Below, in pieces: positions 1 to 7,752 of a stretch of 64,000 bases of DNA. The position numbers and the translations under genes were made by a program. The stretch spans positions 1 to 64,000 of the forward strand of contig CAJWHE010000003.1 in assembly GCA_913041145.1 (NCBI GenBank), read 5' to 3'. The notes below the pieces were generated by a model. That model did not search any database and was not told the origin of the DNA. It saw only the letters and a program-made list of their open reading frames with translations. This stretch comes from an uncultured Paracoccaceae bacterium. Its GTDB lineage: Bacteria > Pseudomonadota > Alphaproteobacteria > Rhodobacterales > Rhodobacteraceae. Numbering within the stretch: position 1 is the first letter of the stretch; each line of letters starts with the position of its first letter.

Positions 1-112
1 CGAAGCCCCTGCAGAAGTAGAGGCAGCACCAGAAGCTCCAGCAGAAGTAGTAGCCGAAGCCCCTGCAGAAGCAGTGGCAACACCAGAAGCTCCAGCAGAA
101 GACAAAAAATAG
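1..112 (+). CDS. rpsP: 30S ribosomal protein bS16, C-terminal end (partial)
   Basis: An open frame enters from the left edge in frame 2 and stops at TAG 110-112. Only an Ala/Pro/Glu-rich tail ending in EDKK is visible, so the ribosomal core is outside the window. The assignment rests on context: rimM, trmD, rplS and rpmE follow on the same strand, which is the usual order after rpsP, and S16 of Rhodobacterales commonly carries such a low-complexity acidic tail. The tail is built from an 18-residue repeat. Another protein with an Ala/Glu-rich tail cannot be excluded from these 36 residues alone. Confidence 0.75.
   Translation, partial: EAPAEVEAAPEAPAEVVAEAPAEAVATPEAPAEDKK
2..109 (+). repeat. 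Two copies of a 54-base in-frame tandem repeat in the rpsP tail
   Basis: Bases 2-55 and 56-109 are two imperfect copies of one 54-base unit, encoding an 18-residue EAPAE-type module. More copies may lie left of the window edge. Confidence 0.8.
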
Positions 113-131
113 TTTAGCTTAAATAAAATAA

Positions 132-210
132 GTCATCGAGGTAAAAATGTCTGAAATCTCTTTTTATCTGAAAGATATTCTAGGAGCTACAACCTCGATG
201 ACAGTCCTAG
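132..210 (+). promoter_or_regulatory. Two competing RNA stems in the rpsP-rimM gap
   Basis: Stem A is a perfect 11-bp inverted repeat, gtcatcgaggt at 132-142 against 192-202. Stem B is a 6-bp repeat, ctagga at 180-185 against 205-210. The 3' arm of A lies inside the loop of B. With only two bases between the arms at 202-205 a simple pseudoknot looks sterically poor, so the stems are more likely alternatives. Stem A buries the GAGGT at 138-142 that would be the ribosome site of the short ORF at 147. The pairing is seen in the sequence; a regulatory role is inference. Confidence 0.45.
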
Positions 211-251
211 TAATAAAGAAACATTTAGTATTACAAACTAAAATGAAATGA
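147..251 (+). CDS. Possible 34-residue leader-like peptide
   Basis: A short ORF begins at ATG 147, five bases after a good Shine-Dalgarno GAGGT at 138-142, and ends at TGA 249-251. Its stop overlaps the ATG at 248 of the next small gene as ATGA, the arrangement of translational coupling. The peptide (starts MSEISFYLKD, ends QTKMK) resembles nothing I know. The DNA coding for it also contains the arms of two inverted repeats, so base pairing rather than peptide sequence may be what is selected. It could equally be chance. Confidence 0.3.
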   Translation: MSEISFYLKDILGATTSMTVLVIKKHLVLQTKMK

Positions 252-394
252 TACGTCGTACAATTATATTATTATTTTGCGCGTTAGCGTTTATAGCTGG
301 AATTAAAGTCGAAAGGTCGATGCAACTGAGCCGTTGTACAGAAGCTGGGGGCATTATACAAGATCGTGCTCTATGCATGGAGATAAAAAAGTAA
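248..394 (+). CDS. Small single-pass membrane or exported protein (48 aa)
   Basis: This ORF begins MIRRTIILLFCALAF and ends at TAA 392-394. Residues 5-19 form one hydrophobic segment after two arginines, like an uncleaved signal anchor. The remaining about 28 residues hold two cysteines (30 and 43) that would face the periplasm. There is no own Shine-Dalgarno; the start overlaps the preceding short ORF as ATGA, and the stop overlaps the rimM start as TAATG. Small proteins with this layout are found beside rimM in related Rhodobacterales as far as I recall, which supports a real gene. The function is unknown. Confidence 0.65.
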   Translation: MIRRTIILLFCALAFIAGIKVERSMQLSRCTEAGGIIQDRALCMEIKK

Positions 395-897
395 TGGAAG
401 CTAACTGGGTTATCGTGGGTGCTATTTCTGGGTCATTTGGAACAAGAGGTGAAGTCCGAGTAAAATCGTTTTGTACTAACCCAAGAGACATTGAAGCATA
501 TTCACCTCTTAATGCAGACAATAATAAAACATACACGTTGAAAATAAAAAAAGTAACAAAAGACTCATTAGTAGCAAATATTTCAGGTATAACGAATAAA
601 GAAGATGCAGATTCTCTTAAGGGGCTTAAGCTCTATGCCAATAGAGATAACTTTCCTAATCTTCTAAATGATGAATTTTATTACTCTGATCTAATCGGGC
701 TGACAGTGTTAGATCCTAATAGTCAAAAAATCGGTACAGTATCTGCAATTTTAAATCATGGCGCAAGTGACATCATAGAAATTAGGACATTAAAAAGTGA
801 CAAATTTCTTTTACCGTTCACTAAGGACTCTGTGCCAACTATCGATTTATTAAAAAAGGTAATTATAGTAAATTTAACGTCAGAAGTAGGGGGATAA
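394..897 (+). CDS. rimM: Ribosome maturation factor RimM
   Basis: RimM binds ribosomal protein S19 and helps late assembly of the 30S head. The 167-residue product has the expected N-terminal beta-barrel opening (VIVGAISGSFGTRGEV) and a C-terminal PRC-barrel region (YYSDLIGLTV, LLPF). Length matches the family. I place the start at ATG 394 rather than an upstream GTG or TTG in frame, because the first conserved residues follow at once and the ATG overlaps the previous stop as TAATG, suggesting coupled translation. It is followed after 5 bases by trmD. Confidence 0.95.
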   Translation: MEANWVIVGAISGSFGTRGEVRVKSFCTNPRDIEAYSPLNADNNKTYTLKIKKVTKDSLVANISGITNKEDADSLKGLKLYANRDNFPNLLNDEFYYSDLIGLTVLDPNSQKIGTVSAILNHGASDIIEIRTLKSDKFLLPFTKDSVPTIDLLKKVIIVNLTSEVGG

Positions 898-902
898 AAA
901 CG

Positions 903-1733
903 ATGAAATCTCCAGGGAAGTCCTTCGGTAAATTATCAATTAAACCCTCTTTAATTCCAAGAGAATTGATTAAAGCTGGTAATACCAACCATAATGCATG
1001 GATTGCTAAAGTAATCACCCTTTTTCCAGAAATCTTTCCTGGGGCCTTGAGTTCATCTTTGGTTGGAAAAGCTCTTCAAGACGGGCTTTGGGGACTGGAG
1101 GCAGTAGATCTAAGAAGATTCGGAGAGGGTAAACATCGCAATGTTGATGACACCCCGTACGGTGGTGGACCAGGTATGATATTACGCGCTGATATTATGG
1201 AAAAAGCAATAGAAAGCGCAATGTCAGAAGTACCAAAAAATAGGAAACACTGGCCTTTAGTTTATCTTTCCCCTCGTGGCGAAAGGTTTTCTCAATCAAA
1301 GGCTAAAGAGTGGGCGCAGGGCGCAGGAATAACATTAATTTGTGGCCGCTTTGAAGGTTTAGATCAAAGAGTCATAGATCATTTCAGTATAGAAGAAATA
1401 TCACTTGGAGATTTCATACTCACCGGCGGTGAGTTAGCAGCCCAGGCCTTGATTGATTCGACAGTTCGGCTTATACCCTCGGTCGTTGGGAATCAGGAAT
1501 CGATTATTGAAGAAAGTTTTCAAAACGACTTGCTAGAGTATTCTCAATATACTAGACCACCCGTCTGGCAAGGTTATGATACTCCAGAAATTCTTCTCTC
1601 TGGAGATCATGCTAAAATAAAGTGCTGGCGAAAAGAACAAGCTGAAAAGCTTACTAAAGAAAAGCGACCTGACCTCTGGCGGGCTTATTGTTTAAAAAAT
1701 AATAGGGACCCGGGCGAAGACCAAGAGCTCTAA
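903..1733 (+). CDS. trmD: tRNA (guanine-N1)-methyltransferase TrmD
   Basis: TrmD makes m1G37 in tRNAs that read CNN codons, using S-adenosylmethionine in a trefoil-knot (SPOUT) fold. Visible signatures are GGGPGM at residues 87-92, YLSPRGERFSQ, CGRFEGLDQRVID and SLGDFILTGGE. The 276-residue protein is longer than most TrmD because about 33 residues precede WIAKVITLFPE; a similar extension is usual in Rhodobacterales. The ATG lies eight bases after a GGGGG-type ribosome site inside the end of rimM, so the two genes are one operon. Confidence 0.96.
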   Translation: MKSPGKSFGKLSIKPSLIPRELIKAGNTNHNAWIAKVITLFPEIFPGALSSSLVGKALQDGLWGLEAVDLRRFGEGKHRNVDDTPYGGGPGMILRADIMEKAIESAMSEVPKNRKHWPLVYLSPRGERFSQSKAKEWAQGAGITLICGRFEGLDQRVIDHFSIEEISLGDFILTGGELAAQALIDSTVRLIPSVVGNQESIIEESFQNDLLEYSQYTRPPVWQGYDTPEILLSGDHAKIKCWRKEQAEKLTKEKRPDLWRAYCLKNNRDPGEDQEL

Positions 1734-1746
1734 GGTGCATTATAAC

Positions 1747-1765
1747 TTCGTAGAAAAACTACGAG
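1747..1765 (+). other. Small hairpin between trmD and rplS
   Basis: tcgtag at 1748-1753 pairs with ctacga at 1759-1764 around an A5 loop, and five T follow at 1768. It looks like a weak attenuator or an RNA-processing stem in the rplS leader. The stem is too short to call a terminator. Confidence 0.3.
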
Positions 1766-1787
1766 CATTTTTAAAAGGAAGAGTCTA

Positions 1788-2171
1788 ATGGACTTAATAC
1801 AAAAAATAGATGCGGACCAAATAGCTGCGCTTGAGAACAAACTTCCCGACTTTAAAGCTGGCGATACGATTCGCGTGGGATATAAAGTGACAGAGGGAAC
1901 TAGGTCTCGTATCCAAAATTATGAAGGTGTATGCATTGCCAGAAATAATGGAAAAGGCATAGCCGGTTCTTTTACAGTTAGAAAAATATCATTTGGAGAG
2001 GGAGTAGAACGTGTTTTTCCACTTCACTCAACAAACATTGATAGCTTGACTGTCATAAGAAGAGGACGCGTCAGAAGAGCTAAACTATACTATCTAAGAT
2101 CAAGAAGAGGTAAATCTGCACGTATTTCAGAAGATACAAATTATAAACCTGCCAGTAACAGTAAAACTTAA
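1788..2171 (+). CDS. rplS: 50S ribosomal protein bL19
   Basis: L19 sits at the 30S-50S interface near bridge B8. The 127-residue product carries the family core ([49 protein letters not shown]). An AAGGAAGAG ribosome site precedes the ATG. Order after trmD and before rpmE is standard for the group. The last 15 residues are a variable polar tail. Confidence 0.97.
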   Translation: MDLIQKIDADQIAALENKLPDFKAGDTIRVGYKVTEGTRSRIQNYEGVCIARNNGKGIAGSFTVRKISFGEGVERVFPLHSTNIDSLTVIRRGRVRRAKLYYLRSRRGKSARISEDTNYKPASNSKT

Positions 2172-2183
2172 AGGAATTTGATC

Positions 2184-2405
2184 ATGAAAAAAGATACACA
2201 TCCAGACTATCACATGATTAATGTCAAAATGACAAATGGTGATATAATCAAAATGAAGTCAACCTGGGGAGCTGAGGGAGATCAGCTCTCGTTGGATATT
2301 GATCCGTCGGCGCATCCTGCTTGGACAGGTGGAAATCAAAAACTTTTAGATACTGGAGGTAGGGTTTCTAAATTCAAATCCAAATACGATGGCCTAGGAT
2401 TTTAA
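2184..2405 (+). CDS. rpmE: 50S ribosomal protein bL31
   Basis: The 73-residue L31 begins [16 protein letters not shown] and ends [11 protein letters not shown]. It has no CxxC pair, so it is the zinc-independent form. I chose ATG 2184, eight bases after AAGGAA (2171-2176), in preference to a TTG two codons upstream. The gene ends the ribosomal operon; a strong terminator follows at about 2426. Confidence 0.96.
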   Translation: MKKDTHPDYHMINVKMTNGDIIKMKSTWGAEGDQLSLDIDPSAHPAWTGGNQKLLDTGGRVSKFKSKYDGLGF

Positions 2406-2425
2406 TAAATACTAATAAAATTAAT

Positions 2426-2460
2426 AAAAAAGAGCCTACAAAATGTGGGCTCTTTTTTTA
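2426..2460 (+). terminator. Rho-independent terminator after rpmE
   Basis: agagcctaca at 2431-2440 pairs with tgtgggctct at 2444-2453 with one G-U, and the stem runs directly into seven T. A-rich bases before the stem extend the pairing with the T tract. It closes the rpsP-rpmE operon. Confidence 0.9.
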
Positions 2461-2536
2461 TTAGAGTCTTTTAAAATTGGGTTAACTCAAAGCATAGTGA
2501 ATCTTTACAAAGACATCTTTGATGGAAGAGAACAAA

Positions 2537-3166
2537 ATGATTGATTTTTACACTTGGGGAACACCGAACGGTAGAAAAGTTTCTATACTGCTTGAAGAGT
2601 TAAAGTTAGATTATCAAGTAGTCCCAATAGATATTAGCAATAAAGAACAATTTACTGCGAATTTCTTAACAATAAGTCCAAATAACAAAATACCAGCAAT
2701 TTTTGATCATGATACTGGAATAAGTTTAATGGAATCTGGAGCTATCATGATTTATTTAGCTGAAAAATCCAACCAACTACTTCCAAAGGACTTAGAAAAA
2801 CGTATCAAAGTTATTGAGTGGTTAATGTGGCAAAAAGCTGGATTTGGTCCAATGTTAGGGCAAGCACATCATTTTTTACACTATAACAAAGGTAAGGCGC
2901 CCTATGCAGAGGAACGTTACCGAGCAGAAGCTAAAAGGCTCTATAGTGTATTAGAAAAGCATCTCTCCAAATCCCCATTCATAGCGGAAGAGTACTCAAT
3001 TGCTGACATTGCAATTTGGCCGTGGGTGTCACGATATGAATGGCAAGAAATAAATTTGTCAGAATTTCCTAACATCAGGTCTTGGTACAAGAAAATTTTA
3101 GCTAGAGAACCGGTTCAGAAGGGCTATAATATCCCAGCACAGCTTTCTGACATTCCAGTCGGTTAA
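2537..3166 (+). CDS. Glutathione S-transferase family protein (YghU/YfcG-like)
   Basis: The protein has an N-terminal thioredoxin-like half (FYTWGTPNGRKVSILLEEL, NNKIPAIFDHD, LMESGAIMIYLAEK) and an all-helical C-terminal half with the usual SIADIAIWPW motif. TPNGRK near the N-terminus is typical of the nu-class YfcG/YghU group, which act as glutathione-dependent disulfide reductases. The ATG at 2537 lies six bases after GGAAGAG; a TTG at 2519 would add six residues with no better ribosome site. It stands alone after the rpmE terminator, so it probably has its own promoter. Confidence 0.9.
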   Translation: MIDFYTWGTPNGRKVSILLEELKLDYQVVPIDISNKEQFTANFLTISPNNKIPAIFDHDTGISLMESGAIMIYLAEKSNQLLPKDLEKRIKVIEWLMWQKAGFGPMLGQAHHFLHYNKGKAPYAEERYRAEAKRLYSVLEKHLSKSPFIAEEYSIADIAIWPWVSRYEWQEINLSEFPNIRSWYKKILAREPVQKGYNIPAQLSDIPVG

Positions 3167-3177
3167 AAGAGTATTAG

Positions 3178-3993
3178 CTATAATGATTTTATGATAGACT
3201 TAATATCCAAATCTCCACTGAGCTTTAATACCTTTTGCCTCAGTTTTTTCATACCTTCCAGCCATTTTGAATAATTTGTTGCCTTATTCAAAAAGTATTT
3301 CTTTACTTCAGGGTGAGGTAAAATAAGAAATTCTTCTTTTAAGACACCTGAAATTATTATTTTTGCAACGTCTTCTGGAGACATGATGTCTCCTAATTCA
3401 CGTTTAGCCTGACTATCAAAGTGCCCCAGCATTGGAGTCAAAACATACTGAGGGCAAACAACTGAAACTCTCACGCCATCATCACCGTGGGTTATAGACA
3501 AAGACTCTGCAAATCCTAAAGCTGCATGTTTTGAAGTTGAATAGGCTGAATTTCCAATTTGACTTAATAATCCAGCTGCAGAAATAATCTGTAAAAAATA
3601 CCCTTTGCGTCGACTAACCATAAATGGAAGACAGGCTCGTGCGGCAAACACATGTGCCATAACATTCACTTCCCAAGAACTTTGCCAGTCCGCATTCCTT
3701 GTAGAGGTTGCGTCCCCCAGTTCTTCAAAAATAACTCCTGCATTTGAACAGAAAATATCTATTTTATTAAACTTGTCAGTTACACCTTTTACAAGATCAA
3801 TAATACTTTGTTCTACTCTGACATCGCAAAAGACTCCTAAGCCACCAACTTCCTTGGCCAACTCAACAGCACTTTTAAGATTTAGATCAGCAATTATTAC
3901 AGTTGCCCCCTCGCTACTAAACTGCCTAACCAAGGCTTTACCAATTCCACTAGCTCCGCCCGTTACAACTATTATTGATTTATTTAGCTTCAT
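3178..3993 (-). CDS. Short-chain dehydrogenase/reductase
   Basis: This is a classical SDR of about 271 residues. The nucleotide-binding TGGASGIG lies at residues 11-18, SNAG follows, and the catalytic Tyr and Lys are in YSTSK. The substrate is not predictable; similar proteins are annotated as alcohol or acyl-CoA-linked dehydrogenases. I use ATG 3993 because the Rossmann strand starts six residues later; an upstream GTG would add 16 residues with no family match. It converges with the GST gene and is divergent from the SDR at 4068. Confidence 0.9.
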   Translation of the reverse strand: MKLNKSIIVVTGGASGIGKALVRQFSSEGATVIIADLNLKSAVELAKEVGGLGVFCDVRVEQSIIDLVKGVTDKFNKIDIFCSNAGVIFEELGDATSTRNADWQSSWEVNVMAHVFAARACLPFMVSRRKGYFLQIISAAGLLSQIGNSAYSTSKHAALGFAESLSITHGDDGVRVSVVCPQYVLTPMLGHFDSQAKRELGDIMSPEDVAKIIISGVLKEEFLILPHPEVKKYFLNKATNYSKWLEGMKKLRQKVLKLSGDLDIKSIIKSL

Positions 3994-4067
3994 AACTTTA
4001 TTTATTTCAGTTAGTGCTACCAGGATAGAGACACATTCCACATGAGAATATTAGGGTAAAGAAATAA

Positions 4068-4799
4068 ATGTCAATTTTAAAAACAAAAAATGTTGCGATT
4101 ATAGGTGCTAGTGGTGCAATAGGAAAAGCGCTAGTAGAGAGTTTATCTCAAGATAATGTTACTGAAAATATCTTTGCTTTCTCAAGAAAAAAAGTTTTTT
4201 TTAATTCAAAAAAAGTACAAACTCATTTTATAGATTTTGTAGACGAGGATAGCATATCTAGAGCGTCCAGTTATATTCCAAAGCTAATACGCCTTGATCT
4301 TATAATTGTAGCAACCGGCATATTACATGATGTTAATTTACACCCAGAGAAGTCACTTAGAGATCTATCAACTGAAAAATTTCAAAAACTATTTCTAATT
4401 AATACAATTGGCCCAGCCCTAGTTGCTAAACATTTCCTTCCATTACTTAGAAGAGACGTACGCACTATTTCAGCGACCCTTTCTGCACGAGTTGGTAGTG
4501 TCTCCGATAATCAGCTTGGAGGCTGGTATGCATATCGAGCTTCTAAAGCAGCTTTAAACATTATCATCAAAAACTCCGCTATAGAAATATCTAGAAGGAA
4601 TAACAACTCAATAGTTGTTGGCATGCACCCAGGAACTGTTGCAAGTGACCTATCAAAACCTTTTCAAAAAGGCGTGCCATCAGGAAAATTATTCACCCCA
4701 GAATTAGCTGCCTCTAGATTACTAAAGGTCCTAAGCACCTTAAGCGCTAAAGATACAGGAAAGTGCTTTGCTTGGGATGGCAAGGAAATACTTCCATAG
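4068..4799 (+). CDS. SDR-family protein (CsgA/C-factor-like)
   Basis: A 243-residue SDR with a GASGAIG nucleotide-binding turn at residues 13-19 and a catalytic YRASK motif. The stretch HPGTVASDLSKPF near the C-terminus is typical of C-factor/CsgA-like SDRs, whose substrates in bacteria are mostly unknown. It is divergent from the SDR ending at 3993, with about 75 bases between the two starts for both promoters. Confidence 0.88.
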   Translation: MSILKTKNVAIIGASGAIGKALVESLSQDNVTENIFAFSRKKVFFNSKKVQTHFIDFVDEDSISRASSYIPKLIRLDLIIVATGILHDVNLHPEKSLRDLSTEKFQKLFLINTIGPALVAKHFLPLLRRDVRTISATLSARVGSVSDNQLGGWYAYRASKAALNIIIKNSAIEISRRNNNSIVVGMHPGTVASDLSKPFQKGVPSGKLFTPELAASRLLKVLSTLSAKDTGKCFAWDGKEILP

Positions 4800-4894
4800 A
4801 AAAAGTAATAATAAATAGCATTTCTAGCTCTTTTAGTTAGTATATAAAAAAAGAAAATTTAATCTTATATTAATGGCTAATTGGAGAAAAAATT

Positions 4895-5131
4895 ATGAAT
4901 TGTGTGTTTGTTCAAATTCGTTGTAAACCGGGACGAAGTCTAAAAGTGGTCAAAGCGATAACCCTTAAAGAAATTCACTCCGAGTTATACTCAACAAGTG
5001 GTGATTTTGATCTTTTTCTAAAACTTTATATCCCAGAAAATGTAGACATTAGCACTTATATTAATGATAATCTATTAAGTATAAAAGGAATCAAGCGAAC
5101 TCTTACAACTTTGACTTTTAAAGCTTTCTAA
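4895..5131 (+). CDS. Stand-alone Lrp/AsnC effector-binding (RAM) domain protein
   Basis: The 78-residue product matches only the C-terminal ligand-binding half of Lrp/AsnC regulators (FVQIRCKPGRS, SGDFDLFLKLY, IKGIKRTLTTLTF). There is no helix-turn-helix. Such SIRP-type proteins form oligomers that bind amino acids, and may act as cofactors for full-length Lrp proteins. An ORF upstream encoding a DNA-binding half is absent, so this is not a frameshifted regulator. A GGAGA ribosome site precedes the ATG. Confidence 0.85.
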   Translation: MNCVFVQIRCKPGRSLKVVKAITLKEIHSELYSTSGDFDLFLKLYIPENVDISTYINDNLLSIKGIKRTLTTLTFKAF

Positions 5132-5217
5132 AAATAAATTTATAATATTTACGAATATTTAATAATATGCGAATAATAGTATATTACCCTATAAATTAAA
5201 GGTGCGTAGTTGTTATC

Positions 5218-6147
5218 ATGAAAATAGTTTTAAAAGTTGGTGGGGCTCGAGCCGATTGGTGGAAAGACCATATGGCAGGATTACTTCCCGAATATGAAGT
5301 TATATTAGCTGAAGAAGTTGTTGATAAAGATATAATTGATTTTGCTGTTGTCTGGCTTCCAGAACCAGGTTGGTTAAAGTCATTTCCCAATCTAAAATGT
5401 ATTTTTTCAATTGGTTCTGGAATTGATCACATTTTAAAAGATAAAGAGCTTCCTCAGCATTTACCAATAGTACGGCTAACAGGAACGGACTTAAGTACAA
5501 GAATGCGGGAATATGTCGTTTTACACGTGTTAAGATTACATAGGAGGTTGCCTGAGGTAGAAGAATCTCAAAAAACTGAGGAGTGGAATCAAATCATTGA
5601 GCCTCCAGCAAATAATAGGACCGTGGGCGTAATGGGATTGGGAAATCTAGGGGCAGACTGTGCTCAAATCTTGTCAAAAATAGGCTTTAATGTTTTGGGT
5701 TGGGCAAAAAGTAAAAAGGCAATCGACGGAGTTGAGAGTTTTGTTGGAAGTTTAGGCTTTGATACATTTCTAAGTAAATCCGATATTGTTGTTTGCATGC
5801 TCCCATTAACTCCAGAAACTACAGATATAATGAATGCCTCTTTTTTTAAAAAAATGAAACATGGTGCCAGTATTATTAATGTTGCTAGGGGACCTCATCT
5901 AAATGAAGAAGACTTACTCGTAGCAATTAAAAGCAAGAAAATTCGTTCTGCCACACTGGATGTTTTTCATAATGAACCCTTGAAGAAAGGACACCCCTTT
6001 TGGAAGCATCCAGATGTACTAGTGACACCACATATCGCTAGCCTCATCGATCCAGTCGCAGGTGGAAAAGCTATTGCCGACAACATAAGAAATTTTGTTT
6101 TGGGGAATACTATTGATGAATTAATTCCGCCAGGGAAAAATTACTAA
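5218..6147 (+). CDS. GhrA-type glyoxylate/hydroxypyruvate reductase
   Basis: A D-2-hydroxyacid dehydrogenase of 309 residues. The short catalytic N-terminal domain without long insertions (VVWLPEPG) is that of GhrA. The NAD(P)-binding GLGNLG is near residue 140, followed by the active-site Arg in ARGPHL, Glu in HNEPL and His in TPHIAS. It would reduce glyoxylate or hydroxypyruvate in the cytoplasm. The stop lies nine bases from the stop of the convergent GGT homologue. Confidence 0.9.
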   Translation: MKIVLKVGGARADWWKDHMAGLLPEYEVILAEEVVDKDIIDFAVVWLPEPGWLKSFPNLKCIFSIGSGIDHILKDKELPQHLPIVRLTGTDLSTRMREYVVLHVLRLHRRLPEVEESQKTEEWNQIIEPPANNRTVGVMGLGNLGADCAQILSKIGFNVLGWAKSKKAIDGVESFVGSLGFDTFLSKSDIVVCMLPLTPETTDIMNASFFKKMKHGASIINVARGPHLNEEDLLVAIKSKKIRSATLDVFHNEPLKKGHPFWKHPDVLVTPHIASLIDPVAGGKAIADNIRNFVLGNTIDELIPPGKNY

Positions 6148-6156
6148 AATTAATTT

Positions 6157-7752
6157 CTATGCTCTTGGAACTTTACTGATAACTTGAGATTTCTCAGTAA
6201 AATCATGTAAGCCCTCAGAAACCGCCCCAGACGTTGGGCTATTCTTATCACTTATTCCATAAGTTTTTCCTGTTTTATTATCCCGGTAAACGCCACTAGG
6301 ACAAGAGTACAGTTTTGGAAATACTAAATTTTGAGCGACATTAATCTTAAAGTGCCTGCCAAGTTGATTTATTGTTTCCTCCCCAAGGATTGGGTCCACT
6401 GTAATAAGGTCTGTCTCATTCACATCTATTCTTGGTAAATTAAAGGCATCCTCTAACGATAGTCCATAATCAATCAAAAATGCTGTTAATTGCATGGTAC
6501 ATGGCACGATATGGTTAGCTCCAGAAGCACCCACAGAAAATTTTGCTTCACCATCTTTAACGCATACTGTCGGACACATATTCGACGAATTTATTCTTTT
6601 TCCACCAGCCATTGACGTAGGGTATCCTGGTCTGGGGTCAAAATATGACACCGAATTATTCATTAATATACCAGTTCTAGGTAAAACAACTTTTGAACCA
6701 AAGCGGTTGAGCAACGTATATGTTAACGCGACCATATTACCTTCCGAGTCAACGGCACTCATATGAGAGGTGCAACCGTGATTAATAGTTCGTCCAAGTT
6801 TTTCTTTATGGCTTTTAAAAGCTTTATTTAAAGCTTTAGCATATGAAATATAAGTATTAGCACCCAATGGATCTCTATGATTTAAGTTTTTCTCCACATA
6901 CTCGAGAGCGTCATTTAAACGTTGACCTCCACTCGTTACTCCTGGTGTGTACAAATCATGTCCACGATGTCTGCCTCTTAGAGGTTCACTTTCTAATGGG
7001 ATATAGTTGTGTAAGTCTTCCAAAGTAATACAACTACCTCCTTCATTTAAATCAGCAACTAACTCATTCGCTATATTTCCCCTATAAAATTCATCAGGAC
7101 CATTTTCTGACAGAGATCGTAGAGTTTTTTTAAGATTTCCAAGATCTAAAACCTGTTCAGGTTGAGGCGGAAAACCAGAAGGAAGGTAAACATCTGAAGA
7201 AGCCTTAAATTTTGAAAGCTCAGCTGCCGTCAAGGAGATCTGAAGATTCGTAAACCAGTCAACTGGAAGTCCCTGCTCAGCCAAGTCGATAGCTGACTGT
7301 AAAACATTGTCAAATCCCAGCCTTCCATATTTTTGTTGCGCTTCAGATAGACCGGCGACCGCACCAGGAACTGTTATAGATCTATACCCATCAACATTTT
7401 GATTATTAACCACTCCAGGGAACCCCATTATCGATTCAGGCACCTCAGGGTCTAAAGGATAATCATCAAATGAAATTTCAGAGGGTAAAGTTCCCTGAAA
7501 ATCGATGGCTATAGCTTTTTTCTCTTCAGCAAGCCAAATTACGATATAGCCACTGCCACCCAGACCACACATCCACGGTTCCACTGCGTTTAGAGCAAAA
7601 GCACAAGAAACTGCTGCGTCGATAGCATTTCCACCTCTCGCTAATGTATCAGCACCAGCAGCAGAAGCCCGCCAATTTTGAGAAGCTACTACCCCCCCAT
7701 CGGATTTAATAGCATTCTTTCGAATGTCCCATTGTTCTATATTTCTATTCAT
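6157..7752 (-). CDS. Gamma-glutamyltransferase-family Ntn hydrolase, atypical
   Basis: The 531-residue protein has the GGT fold: NAIDAAV and GLGGSGY near the N-terminus, the self-cleavage/catalytic Thr at residue 328 (CTSHMS), VALTYTLLNRFGS, ILMNNSVSYFDP and the GG-SSN-PT region. Two features depart from true GGT. The Arg that holds the gamma-glutamyl carboxylate (RE in IDFRE of E. coli) is Gln 86 here (IDFQG), and no signal peptide is present although GGT is normally periplasmic. The family fold is clear; the substrate may well not be glutathione. It is divergent from a GntR regulator and near a TRAP transporter. Confidence 0.85.
   Translation of the reverse strand: MNRNIEQWDIRKNAIKSDGGVVASQNWRASAAGADTLARGGNAIDAAVSCAFALNAVEPWMCGLGGSGYIVIWLAEEKKAIAIDFQGTLPSEISFDDYPLDPEVPESIMGFPGVVNNQNVDGYRSITVPGAVAGLSEAQQKYGRLGFDNVLQSAIDLAEQGLPVDWFTNLQISLTAAELSKFKASSDVYLPSGFPPQPEQVLDLGNLKKTLRSLSENGPDEFYRGNIANELVADLNEGGSCITLEDLHNYIPLESEPLRGRHRGHDLYTPGVTSGGQRLNDALEYVEKNLNHRDPLGANTYISYAKALNKAFKSHKEKLGRTINHGCTSHMSAVDSEGNMVALTYTLLNRFGSKVVLPRTGILMNNSVSYFDPRPGYPTSMAGGKRINSSNMCPTVCVKDGEAKFSVGASGANHIVPCTMQLTAFLIDYGLSLEDAFNLPRIDVNETDLITVDPILGEETINQLGRHFKINVAQNLVFPKLYSCPSGVYRDNKTGKTYGISDKNSPTSGAVSEGLHDFTEKSQVISKVPRA

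Noticed and set aside
132-210. SAM-II-like pseudoknot upstream of rimM
   Set aside because: The two stems do share an H-type topology, but the connecting loop is too short for an 11-bp stem and no SAM-II core sequence or methionine gene is present.
334-393. N-terminal extension of rimM by 20 residues
   Set aside because: The family N-terminus begins at the ATG at 394, which overlaps the stop of the small membrane-protein ORF as TAATG.
3605-4045. 146-codon open frame on the plus strand inside the SDR gene
   Set aside because: It is antisense to a clear SDR, has no ribosome site or family match and is a shadow frame.
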